A stretch of 64,000 nucleotides of DNA from Candidatus Desulfosporosinus nitrosoreducens (GTDB taxonomy: Bacteria > Bacillota > Desulfitobacteriia > Desulfitobacteriales > Desulfitobacteriaceae). Under the pieces are notes generated by a model that was not told the DNA's origin, searched no databases, and saw nothing but the letters and a program-made list of their open reading frames with translations. This document shows, piece by piece, positions 26,343 to 35,294 of the stretch. The translations under genes were made by a program, and so were the position numbers. The stretch covers positions 62,001 to 126,000 of the forward strand of contig NZ_JAVHUW010000060.1 of assembly GCF_030954495.1 (NCBI RefSeq), in the 5' to 3' direction. The first letter of the stretch is position 1; every line of letters starts with the position of its first letter.

Positions 26343-26447
26343 CTATCTCTTTTCATGAACTGGCCTTCGAGTCTGGGGCGACCTAATTGATTCCAACCCA
26401 ATTGACTCTAAAATCGCATCAATCATCAATTGTTCTTTTTGTGTCAT
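26343..26447 (-). CDS. 34-aa peptide of unknown function
   Basis: ATG 26447 to TAG 26343, 34 aa. The peptide starts MTQKEQLMIDAILESIG, a likely amphipathic helix, and ends in a basic tail (QTRRPVHEKR). AAGGAG lies 7 nt before the ATG. A consensus sigma-A promoter stands upstream and a 12-bp stem terminator downstream, so the gene is a complete transcription unit. No signal peptide or membrane segment; probably cytoplasmic. I recognise no family. The regulatory frame makes a chance ORF unlikely. Confidence 0.72.
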   Translation of the reverse strand: MTQKEQLMIDAILESIGLESIRSPQTRRPVHEKR

Positions 26448-26483
26448 AGAATTCTCCTTTCCATTTCAGTTGGATACTAATAT

Positions 26484-26512
26484 ATTATATACTTTTTTAC
26501 CAACTATTTCAA
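26484..26512 (-). promoter_or_regulatory. Sigma-A promoter of the 34-codon gene
   Basis: Minus strand TTGAAA (26507-26512), 17 bp, TATAAT (26484-26489). The -10 box lies 37 bp upstream of the ATG. Spacing is ideal and five of six -35 bases match consensus. Confidence 0.82.
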
Positions 26513-26625
26513 GTCAGTTTCTAAACTCTCCTTATTTTTCAGAGACAGCGCAGCAATCGTAACGAAACGACCCCTATTTCCTTAAAATCACCTGACCTTA
26601 ACAATATATGGTGCGGCAAACAGGA

Positions 26626-27471
26626 TTATGCCAACTTAAAACACATTTCATACTGCTGGGCATTGGGCCGCATTCCGTTAGCCCTGAGTACCGCTACAAT
26701 CCAATCTTCCGGCTGATTGATCAAGGAAAATCCTTGGCTGCGCAAGTGAAAAGCCGTTGAGATAATTTCCTCGGCGCCAATTGCCGTTGAGCTCCAAATA
26801 TCCAGCAAGGGAGCATTTTTTTTCGGCGAAAGAAGGATTCCCGCCGTTCCTTCAGAATTTATTAAGGCTGTCAGGTTCCCGTAGCGCTCCAAATAACTTT
26901 GACGGCGCTGCCAGGCCGGATTAAATGATGTCAGCTTGCGTTTCGCAAAGTATTGAGACAAGGAAACTTGTTCACAAGAGCTAACTTTAGCAAGCCCGGG
27001 GGGAAACTTAATTTCTGAACCGGTGCGGAATATCTGAAGCTGACGAATCCGCTTAAAGCCAACAGACAGATAAACCTTTTGAGCGTAATTCTGAGTTAAA
27101 ACCTCCAAATAAATCCTTTTAAGTCCAAGACGTGCAGCTAAATCCAGTTGAGAACGCATTAAGGGAGTAAAAAAACCTCTTCCCCGATAATCAGGGGCAA
27201 TACACGTCCCGGCAATCCAGCCTTCATCACCACTTATCGCTAACAGAGAAAAACCCACTATTTGATTTTGGGTATAAATGGCGACGGAATCCGCCAAAAC
27301 CACTTGACCAAGGTCCAGCCAAAACTTCATGTGTTCTTGTGTATAAACCATGTCATAATAATAACCCTGCCAACAGCGATTCCAAATTTCCACCATGTCG
27401 CCCAATGTTATGTGCTCTAATGTTGTCATCCGTATAGTTTCCATATCTGATTTAAACTCATTTCTTTTCAT
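26626..27471 (-). CDS. GNAT N-acetyltransferase, two-domain type
   Basis: 281 aa. The N-terminal half carries the GNAT fold with IAPDYRGRGFFTPLMRSQLDLAARLG near 92-117 (the R-G-x-G-x acetyl-CoA pyrophosphate loop) and YLEVLTQNYAQKVYLSVGFKRIRQL near 121-145. The C-terminal 130 residues are a second, divergent domain (GNLTALINSEGTAGILLSP) seen in some clostridial acetyltransferases. Substrate unknown. The start is uncertain: ATG 27471 has no good ribosome-binding site, and ATG codons ten and fifteen residues further are possible. It is divergent from the aminopeptidase gene. Confidence 0.83.
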   Translation of the reverse strand: MKRNEFKSDMETIRMTTLEHITLGDMVEIWNRCWQGYYYDMVYTQEHMKFWLDLGQVVLADSVAIYTQNQIVGFSLLAISGDEGWIAGTCIAPDYRGRGFFTPLMRSQLDLAARLGLKRIYLEVLTQNYAQKVYLSVGFKRIRQLQIFRTGSEIKFPPGLAKVSSCEQVSLSQYFAKRKLTSFNPAWQRRQSYLERYGNLTALINSEGTAGILLSPKKNAPLLDIWSSTAIGAEEIISTAFHLRSQGFSLINQPEDWIVAVLRANGMRPNAQQYEMCFKLA

Positions 27472-27658
27472 AAATTTTTAATAATTTGTCACCATCAACA
27501 TCAGAAATACTTCTCTACGATCAACTGATTTCCTGCTTAATCTCAAATATATCTTGTAGAAGTATTTTCCAGTATAGAGACTTATCTCAAAGAAGAGGTC
27601 ATTTTTTCTGAAAATAATGGTAAGATATGTTCATGAGATAAAGAAAGGCGGCTCAGCA

Positions 27659-28978
27659 ATGCAAAATTCCAATCTAACCACCGAGGAACTTCAATTTTCT
27701 CGGGAACTGCTCCAGTTTATTAATGAAAGCCCCTCCCCCTTCCACACTGTGGAAAGTATCAGAAAAATACTTGAGCCCAGCGGTTTCACTAACTTAAACC
27801 CGGAAGATAAGTGGTCCTTGACACCTGGGGGTAAATATTTTGTAACTCGAAATAATTCGGCAATTATTGCTTTTGTAGTTGGTTCCGGGGAACCAGAGAC
27901 CTACGGATTTCATCTTATTGGGGCGCACACGGACAGCCCAAGTTTTCGGGTCAAGCCCCAGGCGGAGATTTTGCAGGAAGGATACCTCAAACTCAATGTC
28001 GAAACTTATGGCGGACCAATTCTTAATACTTGGCTCGACCGCCCCCTTTCTTTAGCCGGCCGGGTTATCTTGCGTGGAACCTCTCCTTTCTGCCCACAAA
28101 GTAAGCTTTTCCGCAGTGAACGCCCCTTGCTTGTTATTCCCAACCTGGCAATTCATATGAATCGAAAAGTAAATGAAGGTATTGAATTAAACAAACAAAA
28201 AGACCTCCTCCCCTTAATGACTCAAATCAGAGCGGGGCTGCAAAAAGAAGGCGTCCTCATTGAGCACCTGGCTGAAACGCTTGAATGTTCGCGAGAAGAT
28301 ATTCTGGACTTTGACCTTTTCCTTTACAATACTCAGGAAGGGTGTCTCGTTGGCTTACAGGAAGAATTTATCTCCAGCGGGCGGCTTGATGATTTAGCCA
28401 TGGTCCATGCGGGAGTTGCAGCTTTGACCAAGGCTAAAATGGCTTTACCTACCCAAGTGTTGGCCTGTTTTGATAACGAGGAATGCGGCAGTACCTCAAA
28501 GCAAGGAGCGGCTTCTCCATTTTTGGCAAATGTTCTCAGTAGAATCCTTTTGGCACAGGAAAAGGGCCAGGAAGCATATTTCCAAGCCACAGCACGTTCT
28601 TTCTTTATTTCGGCAGACATGGCCCATGCTCTTCACCCTAACTCCGGAGAAAAACATGATCCCACACACCACCCTGCCCTCAATGGCGGCCCCGTGATCA
28701 AATATAGCGCAAACCAAAGCTACACCACAGATGCTGAATCCGCAGCGGTTTTCATAGCACTTTGCCAAAGTGCCGGCGTTGCTATCCAAAAATTTGTTAA
28801 TCGTTCTGACGAAAGGGGAGGCTCAACAATTGGACCTATTTCGAGCACGCACCTTGATTGGCGGTCCGTAGACATCGGAAACCCAATTTTAGCCATGCAT
28901 TCTGTGCGAGAACTAGGAGGGGTCAAAGATCACTTAGCCATTGCCAAAGTCTTTACCAAGTTTTATGAGACTCCGTAA
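27659..28978 (+). CDS. M18 family aminopeptidase
   Basis: 439 aa. The chosen start, ATG 27659, lies seven nt after AAAGGCGG; the longer frame adds 14 residues across that site. The dinuclear zinc ligands of clan MH are visible: H-T-D in IGAHTDSPSFRVKP, the D in SGRLDDL, E-E in CFDNEECGS, D in SADMAHALHPN and the final His in LAMHSVRELGG. It is a cytoplasmic aspartyl/neutral aminopeptidase (ApeB/DNPEP family) that trims peptides. Length fits the family. No operon partner. Confidence 0.93.
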   Translation: MQNSNLTTEELQFSRELLQFINESPSPFHTVESIRKILEPSGFTNLNPEDKWSLTPGGKYFVTRNNSAIIAFVVGSGEPETYGFHLIGAHTDSPSFRVKPQAEILQEGYLKLNVETYGGPILNTWLDRPLSLAGRVILRGTSPFCPQSKLFRSERPLLVIPNLAIHMNRKVNEGIELNKQKDLLPLMTQIRAGLQKEGVLIEHLAETLECSREDILDFDLFLYNTQEGCLVGLQEEFISSGRLDDLAMVHAGVAALTKAKMALPTQVLACFDNEECGSTSKQGAASPFLANVLSRILLAQEKGQEAYFQATARSFFISADMAHALHPNSGEKHDPTHHPALNGGPVIKYSANQSYTTDAESAAVFIALCQSAGVAIQKFVNRSDERGGSTIGPISSTHLDWRSVDIGNPILAMHSVRELGGVKDHLAIAKVFTKFYETP

Positions 28979-29068
28979 CTAGTTTTCAAGAGCTGGCCGG
29001 CTCATTTCCCCAAGCTTGTTTGCGCTTTGAGCATTTTTTAAAACTCATAAGTTGTTTGTTTGACAACA
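28979..29068. other. Short gap after the aminopeptidase gene
   Basis: Only a weak GCTTG...TGAGC stem (near 29012-29030) followed by TTTTTT could act as terminator for the aminopeptidase. Nothing else is seen. Confidence 0.35.
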
Positions 29069-29308
29069 TTATAAATGAAGTGAGGCAATACTGCTCTGGA
29101 TGAATGATTGTGCACAGTCACAATGTACTGCCATGACCTGATCATTTGTCGAACTAAGAGGAATGAAAACTGCCACAACCTCCTCAAAATTATATATCTT
29201 TTTCCCACTCGACTGGCAGACCAAATAACCCTTCTGATTAAATAACCCTTCAAGTCTTAGCATACCTTGAATACGTCTTGGCAGCGTCTCAGCTCCTGAA
29301 CACTCCAT
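29069..29308 (-). CDS. Hypothetical small Cys-containing protein
   Basis: 79 aa if begun at the ATG 29308 (GGGG about 8 nt upstream); the frame extends to 29350 without a ribosome-binding site. Codon use looks protein-like. Features: LVCQSSGKKIYNFEEVVAVFIPLS and VMAVHCDCAQSFIQSS, with three Cys and one His that could bind metal or form part of a truncated zinc-ribbon. No family recognised. It may also be a gene remnant. Neither a good promoter nor terminator could be assigned. Confidence 0.42.
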   Translation of the reverse strand: MECSGAETLPRRIQGMLRLEGLFNQKGYLVCQSSGKKIYNFEEVVAVFIPLSSTNDQVMAVHCDCAQSFIQSSIASLHL

Positions 29309-29350
29309 CCCGTCATCCCCTATCTTGCTGAAATCTAAGCATTGTATCAT

Positions 29351-29467
29351 TAATTTATGCTGCTGAAAATTTCTTTATTATGCTGAGGCGGGGGATTTCC
29401 ATCATTTCTAGTTTTCAGTTTTCAGGAAAAACTTTGCTGGAAACAAACTGGAAATAAAGCCGGAGAA
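29351..29467. other. Intergenic sequence without recognised features
   Basis: AT-rich stretch between the small hypothetical gene and the promoter at 29468. A short TTTTCAG repeat (CTAGTTTTCAGTTTTCAGG, near 29409-29427) is the only pattern. Confidence 0.5.
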
Positions 29468-29496
29468 TTGACTTATATTTCTATTTTAGTTATACT
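29468..29496 (+). promoter_or_regulatory. Sigma-A promoter of the zinc-ribbon gene
   Basis: TTGACT (29468-29473), exactly 17 bp, TATACT (29491-29496). It leaves a leader of about 110 nt before the ATG at 29612. Confidence 0.82.
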
Positions 29497-29552
29497 TAAT
29501 TAACTCGTTCGTACTTGTGGATTTGCTCAAACCTTCTCGATTGCCTCAGGCT

Positions 29553-29579
29553 ATGGGAAGATTTTTCTGAACTTCCCAT
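29553..29579 (+). promoter_or_regulatory. Leader hairpin of the zinc-ribbon gene
   Basis: ATGGGAAG (29553-29560) and CTTCCCAT (29572-29579) form an 8-bp stem in the 5' leader, about 32 nt before the start codon. It has no U tract, so it is not a simple terminator. A stability or translation role is possible. Confidence 0.4.
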
Positions 29580-29611
29580 GTAGCGGGTAATAAAAAATCG
29601 TGGAGGTATTT

Positions 29612-29914
29612 ATGTTCAGCGACAAAATTTTAAGTTGTAAGGAATGCGGTCGAGAATTCGAATTTACCGCATCTGAACAAGAGTTCTATGCTGAAAAGGG
29701 GTTTACTAACGAACCCGGTCGTTGCCCTGAATGTCGTGCTGCCAGAAAAGCACAAAGCAGAAATAACGGTGGTTTTTCCCGTCAGCCACGTGAAATGTTT
29801 CCGGCAGTTTGTGCTAATTGCGGAAAAGAAACAACCGTTCCTTTTCAGCCGTCAGGAGATAAACCCGTCTATTGCCGTGACTGCTATCAACCACGTTCAC
29901 GCAGTAACTGGTAA
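29612..29914 (+). CDS. Small zinc-ribbon protein with two Cys4 motifs
   Basis: 100 aa from ATG 29612 (GTGGAGG seven nt upstream). First ribbon: CKECGREFEFTASEQEFYAEKGF...CPECRAARK (residues about 8-48), which matches the 'probable zinc-ribbon' domain with its internal FY motif. Second ribbon: CANCGKETTVPFQP...VYCRDC (about 69-92), the CxxC-x17-CxxC type. A basic, low-complexity linker (RNNGGFSRQP) separates them. Zinc binding is near certain, while nucleic-acid or ribosome association is inference. Monocistronic with promoter and terminator. Confidence 0.87.
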   Translation: MFSDKILSCKECGREFEFTASEQEFYAEKGFTNEPGRCPECRAARKAQSRNNGGFSRQPREMFPAVCANCGKETTVPFQPSGDKPVYCRDCYQPRSRSNW

Positions 29915-29937
29915 ACTTTTGCTAACTCAATAGCATT

Positions 29938-29974
29938 AAAAAACCTTTCTAGTTTGAGCTAGAAAGGTTTTTTA
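29938..29974 (+). terminator. Terminator of the zinc-ribbon gene
   Basis: AAAAAACCTTTCTAG (29938-29952) pairs perfectly with CTAGAAAGGTTTTTT (29959-29973). The outer A/T arms give a bidirectional A-tract/U-tract form. Confidence 0.92.
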
Positions 29975-30093
29975 TTAGCAGGTCCTTATTTTAGATTAAC
30001 TAATCAAGAACCACAACATTCATAAGCCTACTTAATTTCCACATGGCAAAAATTAAAATAAAGACAACGCATCTTAACGAATCCTATTCTCAA

Positions 30094-30957
30094 TTAGCCT
30101 TCTTTGTCTTGTTGTGTAACTTCAAGTTGAATTAATTCGTGATAAAGCTCTTTCTTGCGGTCCGCCAGAAAAAAACTATCCCGCATCGAAGCACGGTCAA
30201 AACGGCGTATGCGATTGATTCGCTCCGCTGAAAGAAGTGCCGTAGTTATGCTTTCTTCCAGAAATTCTGTTTGCTCAATTACTTCTCCTTTAGGTCCGAT
30301 GACTAAAGTCCCTCCGCTGAACTCTTTAGCTTTTCCGTTACTTCCGATCAAATTACAGGCTCCAAGATACACGGAATTGTCATAAGCTCTTGTCCCAAGA
30401 TAGCGCAGCCAAATCTCTTTACGATCTCCGGCAATTACCGGCGAGGCATGGGGTGCGAAGATAAGTTCGGCCCCTTTTAACGAATAGATAGCCGCCATCT
30501 CCGGAAAATGCCAATCCCAGCATATTCCTACCGCAAAATTCATTCCATGAGCCTTAAAAACCGGAAATTTGTCACCGGGTGAAAAAAAATCTTGCTCGCT
30601 GCGACCTAAATGAACCTTGCGATAAACCATATCCTCTTTGCCCGGAGATAAGATTACTTGCGAAATATAAGGCTTTTTCTTATCACTAGTCTGCTCAACC
30701 AAACCCACCAATAAGGTGATTTTTAAATCTTCAGCGCACTCCCGCAAACGAGATATTCTTGGACTTTGGAGAGAGTCACCAATTTCCGAAGCATCTTGCG
30801 GCGAATAACCATCTAAGGCACATTCAGGAAAACATAAAAAAGAGATTTCCTGCTGACTGGCGACCTGAGCGAGATGGGTTATTCTCTTACAATTGAGATC
30901 ACTCTCTCCGACATAAGATTCCATCTGAACCAGGCCTATCCGGCAATCTTGTTTCAT
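30094..30957 (-). CDS. Carbon-nitrogen hydrolase (nitrilase superfamily)
   Basis: 287 aa. The Glu-Lys-Cys triad is visible: Glu in FLCFPECALDGYS near 45, Lys in MVYRKVHLG near 117, and Cys in FAVGICWDWHFPEMAA near 151. An additional Glu follows at FPE. Members hydrolyse amides, nitriles or N-carbamoyl compounds, or act as omega-amidase-like enzymes; the substrate cannot be read from sequence. Cytoplasmic. A LysR regulator gene lies 66 bp upstream on the same strand and may be cotranscribed. ATG 30957. Confidence 0.9.
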   Translation of the reverse strand: MKQDCRIGLVQMESYVGESDLNCKRITHLAQVASQQEISFLCFPECALDGYSPQDASEIGDSLQSPRISRLRECAEDLKITLLVGLVEQTSDKKKPYISQVILSPGKEDMVYRKVHLGRSEQDFFSPGDKFPVFKAHGMNFAVGICWDWHFPEMAAIYSLKGAELIFAPHASPVIAGDRKEIWLRYLGTRAYDNSVYLGACNLIGSNGKAKEFSGGTLVIGPKGEVIEQTEFLEESITTALLSAERINRIRRFDRASMRDSFFLADRKKELYHELIQLEVTQQDKEG

Positions 30958-31023
30958 AGTTTATACCTCGTCTTCCACCTCATTAGAACCATTAGATTAA
31001 GCAGATAGATCCTTAAATTTTCT

Positions 31024-31971
31024 TTATTCGATTGCATCCAGCTCATTATAATCTCTGCTCAAAATATTAGTTAATAATCTATGATCATGAAGTAAATCAA
31101 TTAAAAGACGTTCATCTTTAGTTTGGGTTGTTTGGGCCTGAGCATTCGTCAGGATACTCAAAGGCCGATAAACCGGAGCATCTTGGATCTTTAAGGATTT
31201 AAAAATTTTCTGATCGCATTCACGGCGAACTGTAAGAGAAGAAATAATTGTAATTCCTAAACCCGCGGCAACGACTTCCTTAATTGCCTGGGTACTTCCT
31301 AATTCCATACTGATATTCAGTTGATCAGGATCAAGTCCTCTCTCTTTTAGGGCCATTTCCATAACTCTGCGCGTTCCGGAACCGTCTTCACGGGTCACTA
31401 AACGCTCATGGGGGAGTTCGGCCAAGGTTATGCTTTCTCGGGAGGCCCAAGGGTGAAAATACGGCAGAACAACCACCAGCTCATCTTCCCAGAATTTTTC
31501 GACATTTAAATCTTTATGACGGGGGACAGGACCTTCGATCAAGCCAATATGAATCTTTTTTTCCAAAACATCCTGGGAAATCGAATCCGTATTAGCAATC
31601 TTAACTTTAAAATCTACGTCAGGATGATTCCTATATAAATAGGCCAAAATGTTAGGAAGAATGTATTCTCCTATGGTCAGCGTTGCCCCCAAATAGATAA
31701 GTCCCCTTCGCCCTTTAGCCAAGGCGGCGATCTGTTCTTTGGCATTTAAAAGAATATCCAGAACACTTCGAACATGTGTGTAAAATATTTCCCCTTCTTT
31801 CATAAGAGTTACACCTTTGTTAGTTCTGTCGAAAAAGCGAGCACCATACTGATTTTCCAAGTTTTGAATCTGTAAACTAATACTAGGTTGGCTCATATGG
31901 AGTTTCTTCGCAGAGAGCGTAATGTTCTTAGTTTCTGCCACTTCTTTAAAGACAAGAAAGTGTTGTTCCAT
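31024..31971 (-). CDS. LysR family transcriptional regulator
   Basis: 315 aa. The winged helix-turn-helix at residues 1-60 contains EVAETKNITLSAKKLHMSQPSISLQIQNLE, typical of LTTRs. A type-2 periplasmic-binding-like effector domain spans about 90-300 (IYLGATLTIGEYILPNILAYL, then LPHERLVTREDGSGTRR). The segments resemble the CysL/CysB-like branch that senses small anions or sulfur intermediates, but the ligand is not predictable. Target may be the downstream nitrilase gene. ATG 31971 follows GGAGGGA. Confidence 0.92.
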   Translation of the reverse strand: MEQHFLVFKEVAETKNITLSAKKLHMSQPSISLQIQNLENQYGARFFDRTNKGVTLMKEGEIFYTHVRSVLDILLNAKEQIAALAKGRRGLIYLGATLTIGEYILPNILAYLYRNHPDVDFKVKIANTDSISQDVLEKKIHIGLIEGPVPRHKDLNVEKFWEDELVVVLPYFHPWASRESITLAELPHERLVTREDGSGTRRVMEMALKERGLDPDQLNISMELGSTQAIKEVVAAGLGITIISSLTVRRECDQKIFKSLKIQDAPVYRPLSILTNAQAQTTQTKDERLLIDLLHDHRLLTNILSRDYNELDAIE

Positions 31972-32280
31972 GATGGTTATATCTCCCTCCTAGATTCTTA
32001 TATATCAATAAAGATTCTTCGCCGATTGCTTACGTTGTCAAAAAAAAGATAAAAAATTATACCGAGTGGCTATCGCATATCTTTATAATACCATTAGCAG
32101 AAAGATTCCGCCAGACAATCGAACTATCTTTTCCAAAATGAGCTATCTATACAGAGGTGCTGAATTTAAAAACTCCGCATTACACATGGTTCTGCGGAGC
32201 TCTTTTATAATTATTTAAGAGCGGACGTGTTTAGATTACAGAAATTCTATCAAACTAATTCAAATGAGGATTAAAGCGAC
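31972..32280. other. Region between dsrN and the LysR gene
   Basis: 309 bp without a gene. It holds the dsrN terminator hairpin near its right side and, on the minus strand, a TATAAT (32056-32061) that could serve the LysR gene. The stretch CTATCGCATATCTTTATAAT (32070-32089) has the T-N11-A look of LysR-type sites but is not a clear dyad. Confidence 0.4.
32167..32198 (-). terminator. Terminator of the ferredoxin-dsrABDN operon
   Basis: CTCCGCA (32173-32179) pairs with TGCGGAG (32192-32198). On the minus strand the stem is followed by TTTTTAAATT. It lies about 80 bp beyond the dsrN stop. Confidence 0.78.
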
Positions 32281-33756
32281 TCAATTTTGTCCGGCAACCT
32301 TCTCAATAGAAGCCCATTTTGTTTGGTTATATTGAGCGGCAAGATGAACCATACGTTCGGCCCAAACCGGACAACCTAAGGCATGAAGGTGATTATAAGA
32401 AGCAAAGACATTCTTATAGCAGATTCCATCATGTTGCCCATCAATCCCATGACCGCGTTTAACCAGCAGTCCAAATTTTATATCAGAGGGTAGGTTAATA
32501 ATCCGCGAATTATGAAACTCATGCCCCTTAATTTCCGTATTTTTTGCAAACCAGGATTGAACTTCGTTAGCTTGCATCAAGGTATAGCCATGACCTTGCG
32601 GTTTTGCTTCCATTTGAGTATCAAAAGGAAGCAGTCCAACCATTTCGTAGGTTTGAGCAGCGGTACGTATAGTACGGCCCAAAAACATTAATCCTCCACA
32701 TTCGGCATAAATCGGCAGACCTTTCTCACCATAAGAGCGGATCTCTTCTCGAATTGTCCGGCTTTTCTCAAGCTCTGCCGCAAATATTTCCGGAAAACCG
32801 CCGCCGATATATAAACCATCTAAATCATCGGGAAGTTTATCGTCAGCAAGGGCTTTAATTGGCACAAGATTCGCGCCCAGATGTTGTAAAGCCTCTAAAT
32901 TTTCAGGATAGTAAAAACTGAAAGCGGCATCTCGAATTACTCCGATTTTAGGGGCAATGCCTTTTGTTTTGAAAACATTGCAGTTAAATGACGATTTCTC
33001 AGAGATGTACGGCAGTTCCGGAGCGCTCTGAGCCAATTCGAGGATTAATTTCAAATCAACATGGTCAGCGATTACGTCGGCAAAATAATCCAATAGCTTG
33101 TCCGTTTCATTGATCTCACCACTAGTAACCAAGCCAAGGTGACGATCGGGAATCGTCAAATTAACGTCTTTAGGAATCGCTCCAACGACTGGAATTTTGC
33201 AGAACTCTTCAATAGCTTCGCGAGCAACTTTTTCATGACGATTCTGCGCAACTTTATTCAGAACAACTCCGACAATTTGTACTTCAGGATCAAAGTGCTG
33301 ATACCCCATAACCATAGCCGCTATGCTGCGGGTCATGCGAGTCGCATCTACGACCAATAATACGGGAGAGCGAGTTATTTTGGCAATCTCCGCAGTCGAA
33401 CTGCTCCCTTTCAGATCTGATCCGTCATATAAACCCATAGCGCCTTCTATAATCGTGAGCTTCTTATCTTTAGAATGATTCAAGACAGATTGACACAGTT
33501 CTTGACGGTTCATAAAATAGGCGTCTAAATTTCGACTCGTGTTCCCAGCCGCTACAGAATGCCAACTTGTATCAATGTAATCCGGGCCTTTTTTAAAAGG
33601 CTGAACCTCAAGGCCTTGACGAGCAAATGCCCTTAATAGACCTAAAGTGAATGTTGTCTTGCCACTTCTCCCTTGGGGTGCTCCAATGACTAAGCGTGGA
33701 ACGTTTAAGTTACTCGATTCCGGCATAATTGACATATTTCCTGACAACGGCAACAT
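32281..33756 (-). CDS. dsrN: Cobyrinate a,c-diamide synthase homologue, siroheme amidase DsrN
   Basis: 491 aa from ATG 33756 (GGGTGG five nt upstream). The longest frame adds 46 hydrophobic residues that have no ribosome-binding site, so I leave them out. The N-terminal dethiobiotin-synthetase-like domain has Walker A GAPQGRSGKTTFTLGLL near 20-36. The C-terminal type-1 glutamine amidotransferase domain carries the catalytic Cys in YAECGGLMFLG and a late Gly-His-Glu-Phe-His segment. CbiA amidates cobyrinate; the homologue in dsr loci is assigned to siroheme amidation for DsrAB. Position 189 bp after dsrD supports DsrN over a cobalamin role, and no other cob/cbi gene is in the window. Confidence 0.85.
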   Translation of the reverse strand: MLPLSGNMSIMPESSNLNVPRLVIGAPQGRSGKTTFTLGLLRAFARQGLEVQPFKKGPDYIDTSWHSVAAGNTSRNLDAYFMNRQELCQSVLNHSKDKKLTIIEGAMGLYDGSDLKGSSSTAEIAKITRSPVLLVVDATRMTRSIAAMVMGYQHFDPEVQIVGVVLNKVAQNRHEKVAREAIEEFCKIPVVGAIPKDVNLTIPDRHLGLVTSGEINETDKLLDYFADVIADHVDLKLILELAQSAPELPYISEKSSFNCNVFKTKGIAPKIGVIRDAAFSFYYPENLEALQHLGANLVPIKALADDKLPDDLDGLYIGGGFPEIFAAELEKSRTIREEIRSYGEKGLPIYAECGGLMFLGRTIRTAAQTYEMVGLLPFDTQMEAKPQGHGYTLMQANEVQSWFAKNTEIKGHEFHNSRIINLPSDIKFGLLVKRGHGIDGQHDGICYKNVFASYNHLHALGCPVWAERMVHLAAQYNQTKWASIEKVAGQN

Positions 33757-33944
33757 ATCATCCACCCTTTCTTGGAGCAATTTGGCATAAAAATATATGG
33801 GATTAGGAACAAAATTGACCACCCACCTTCCATACCCAAGAATGCTTGTTCGAATCACCAGCAGAAATAAGGGCATGAAAAGTAGGATGGTCATTAATTT
33901 AAATTAAAAATGTTAAGAACATAATCCCATCGATCAACGGTGTA

Positions 33945-34166
33945 TTAATTTGGGGTTTGAACTTTTCCTTTTAAACAAATATACGTGGTCGTAATATAGA
34001 GGTACTCAACAAGATCCTCAGCAGTAAGTTCTTTTACAGCGTCGTCTACTTCGCTTTTCTTTGCTCCAATAGCAACCGCTACATCTCTGCTTTTTGCTTT
34101 TTGAACTTTGGCAAGATACTCAAGAATTTTGGCCTTAATTTCGGGGTTTGCTGGACCTCTACCCAT
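33945..34166 (-). CDS. dsrD: DsrD, winged-helix activator of sulfite reductase
   Basis: 73 aa. The sequence from PEIKAKILEYLAKVQKAKSR to EYLYITTTYICLKGK matches the compact winged-helix DsrD. DsrD does not act on DNA in current understanding; it binds DsrAB and stimulates sulfite reduction. It is found in reductive dsr loci and is a marker for sulfate/sulfite reduction rather than sulfur oxidation. It lies 35 bp after dsrB. ATG 34166 follows AGGGGG. Confidence 0.95.
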   Translation of the reverse strand: MGRGPANPEIKAKILEYLAKVQKAKSRDVAVAIGAKKSEVDDAVKELTAEDLVEYLYITTTYICLKGKVQTPN

Positions 34167-34201
34167 AAGGCGACACCCCCTATCATTTAATTAATGGCTG
34201 A

Positions 34202-35260
34202 TTAGAACTTAAATCCAGCAGCAGTACGGAATGTTTCTCTGGAGAAAATGTAATCATCAATTAACATATCTGAGAAAGGCAAACCGCTGAGGCTGAAGAA
34301 TTTCTCCCAGCCAATACGCTCAACCCATTCACCTAAACGCTCACCTTTGCGAGCATTGGCAATCCAGAGTTCGAGAATATCACGGATAGCTGAAGAAACT
34401 TCGGGCCAACGTGGAGGATTGTTAGGCAGGAAAGGAATTACCATGCGAGAGAAGCTCGGTGCTGTACGAGCATTGGAGACTTTACCACCGATGAGAATTG
34501 CGATACCGTCATTTCTCGGATCATAGATCTCCATAGCTGGCGACATAGTGTAGCAGTTTCCGCAATACATACATTTATCTTCATTGACAACAACACTCTT
34601 GTTTTTCGGGTCTGGACGAATAGCCCCGGTTGGGCAGCTAGCAACAAGGGTCGGAATCTCAGTGGTTTTACGAAGTTTCTCGTGGTCAATACGAGGAGGA
34701 GTACGGTGAACTCCAACGATACCGATATCACTGCAGTGCGTAGATCCACACATATTTAAGCAACAAGCTAAACCCATTTTTAATTTAGCAGGTAACTTCA
34801 TGGAACCGAAATACTCATATAAGTCATCCATAACCGCCTTAACAACACCTGAAGCATCGGTAGCAGGAGTATGGCAGTGTACCCATCCTTGTGTGTGGAT
34901 GATATTACTGATAGAAGCACCAGTACCGCCAACTGCGAAACCCTTTGCTTGCAGTTCAGCAAGTAATGGATTAAGTTTGGACTCTTCAGAAACTAAGAAT
35001 TCAATATTGTTACGGGTTGTAAAGCGAAGATGTCCGTCACAGAATTCATCGGCAATTGCACATACATCACGAATGAAATCAACGCTTACTAAACGAGGAG
35101 ATCCTACGCGTACACTGTAAAGTGCAGCACCGCTTTCAGCAACGTGTTTGAGCACTCCCGGCTGTGGGATCTCATGATATTGCCACTTGCCATAATTTTC
35201 AAGAATTATTGGGGGAAGCATCTCTTTATAATTAGGAGGTCCTTGGTCTAATTTTGCCAT
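34202..35260 (-). CDS. dsrB: Dissimilatory sulfite reductase, beta subunit
   Basis: 352 aa. Siroheme/[4Fe-4S] region with [16 protein letters not shown] (Cys 166, 167, 171, 176) and a ferredoxin domain with Cys 209, 230, 233 and 236 (CMYCGNC). The N-terminal [17 protein letters not shown] and [11 protein letters not shown] motifs are the sulfite-reductase repeat that binds siroheme carboxylates. In DsrAB the beta subunit contributes the catalytically active siroheme site. dsrA lies 34 bp upstream. ATG 35260 follows GAGAGGTGG. Confidence 0.97.
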   Translation of the reverse strand: MAKLDQGPPNYKEMLPPIILENYGKWQYHEIPQPGVLKHVAESGAALYSVRVGSPRLVSVDFIRDVCAIADEFCDGHLRFTTRNNIEFLVSEESKLNPLLAELQAKGFAVGGTGASISNIIHTQGWVHCHTPATDASGVVKAVMDDLYEYFGSMKLPAKLKMGLACCLNMCGSTHCSDIGIVGVHRTPPRIDHEKLRKTTEIPTLVASCPTGAIRPDPKNKSVVVNEDKCMYCGNCYTMSPAMEIYDPRNDGIAILIGGKVSNARTAPSFSRMVIPFLPNNPPRWPEVSSAIRDILELWIANARKGERLGEWVERIGWEKFFSLSGLPFSDMLIDDYIFSRETFRTAAGFKF

Positions 35261-35294
35261 GATTATCCACCTCTCATAAGCTACTTATTTAGAA

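Noticed and set aside
32281-33756. Cobalamin biosynthesis gene with cobalamin riboswitch
   Set aside because: No B12-box sequence was seen and no other cob/cbi genes are nearby; the dsr context favours siroheme amidation.
33757-33894. 46-residue hydrophobic N-terminal extension of DsrN, possible membrane anchor
   Set aside because: No ribosome-binding site at its ATG, while the internal ATG 33756 is well placed; family members begin near there.
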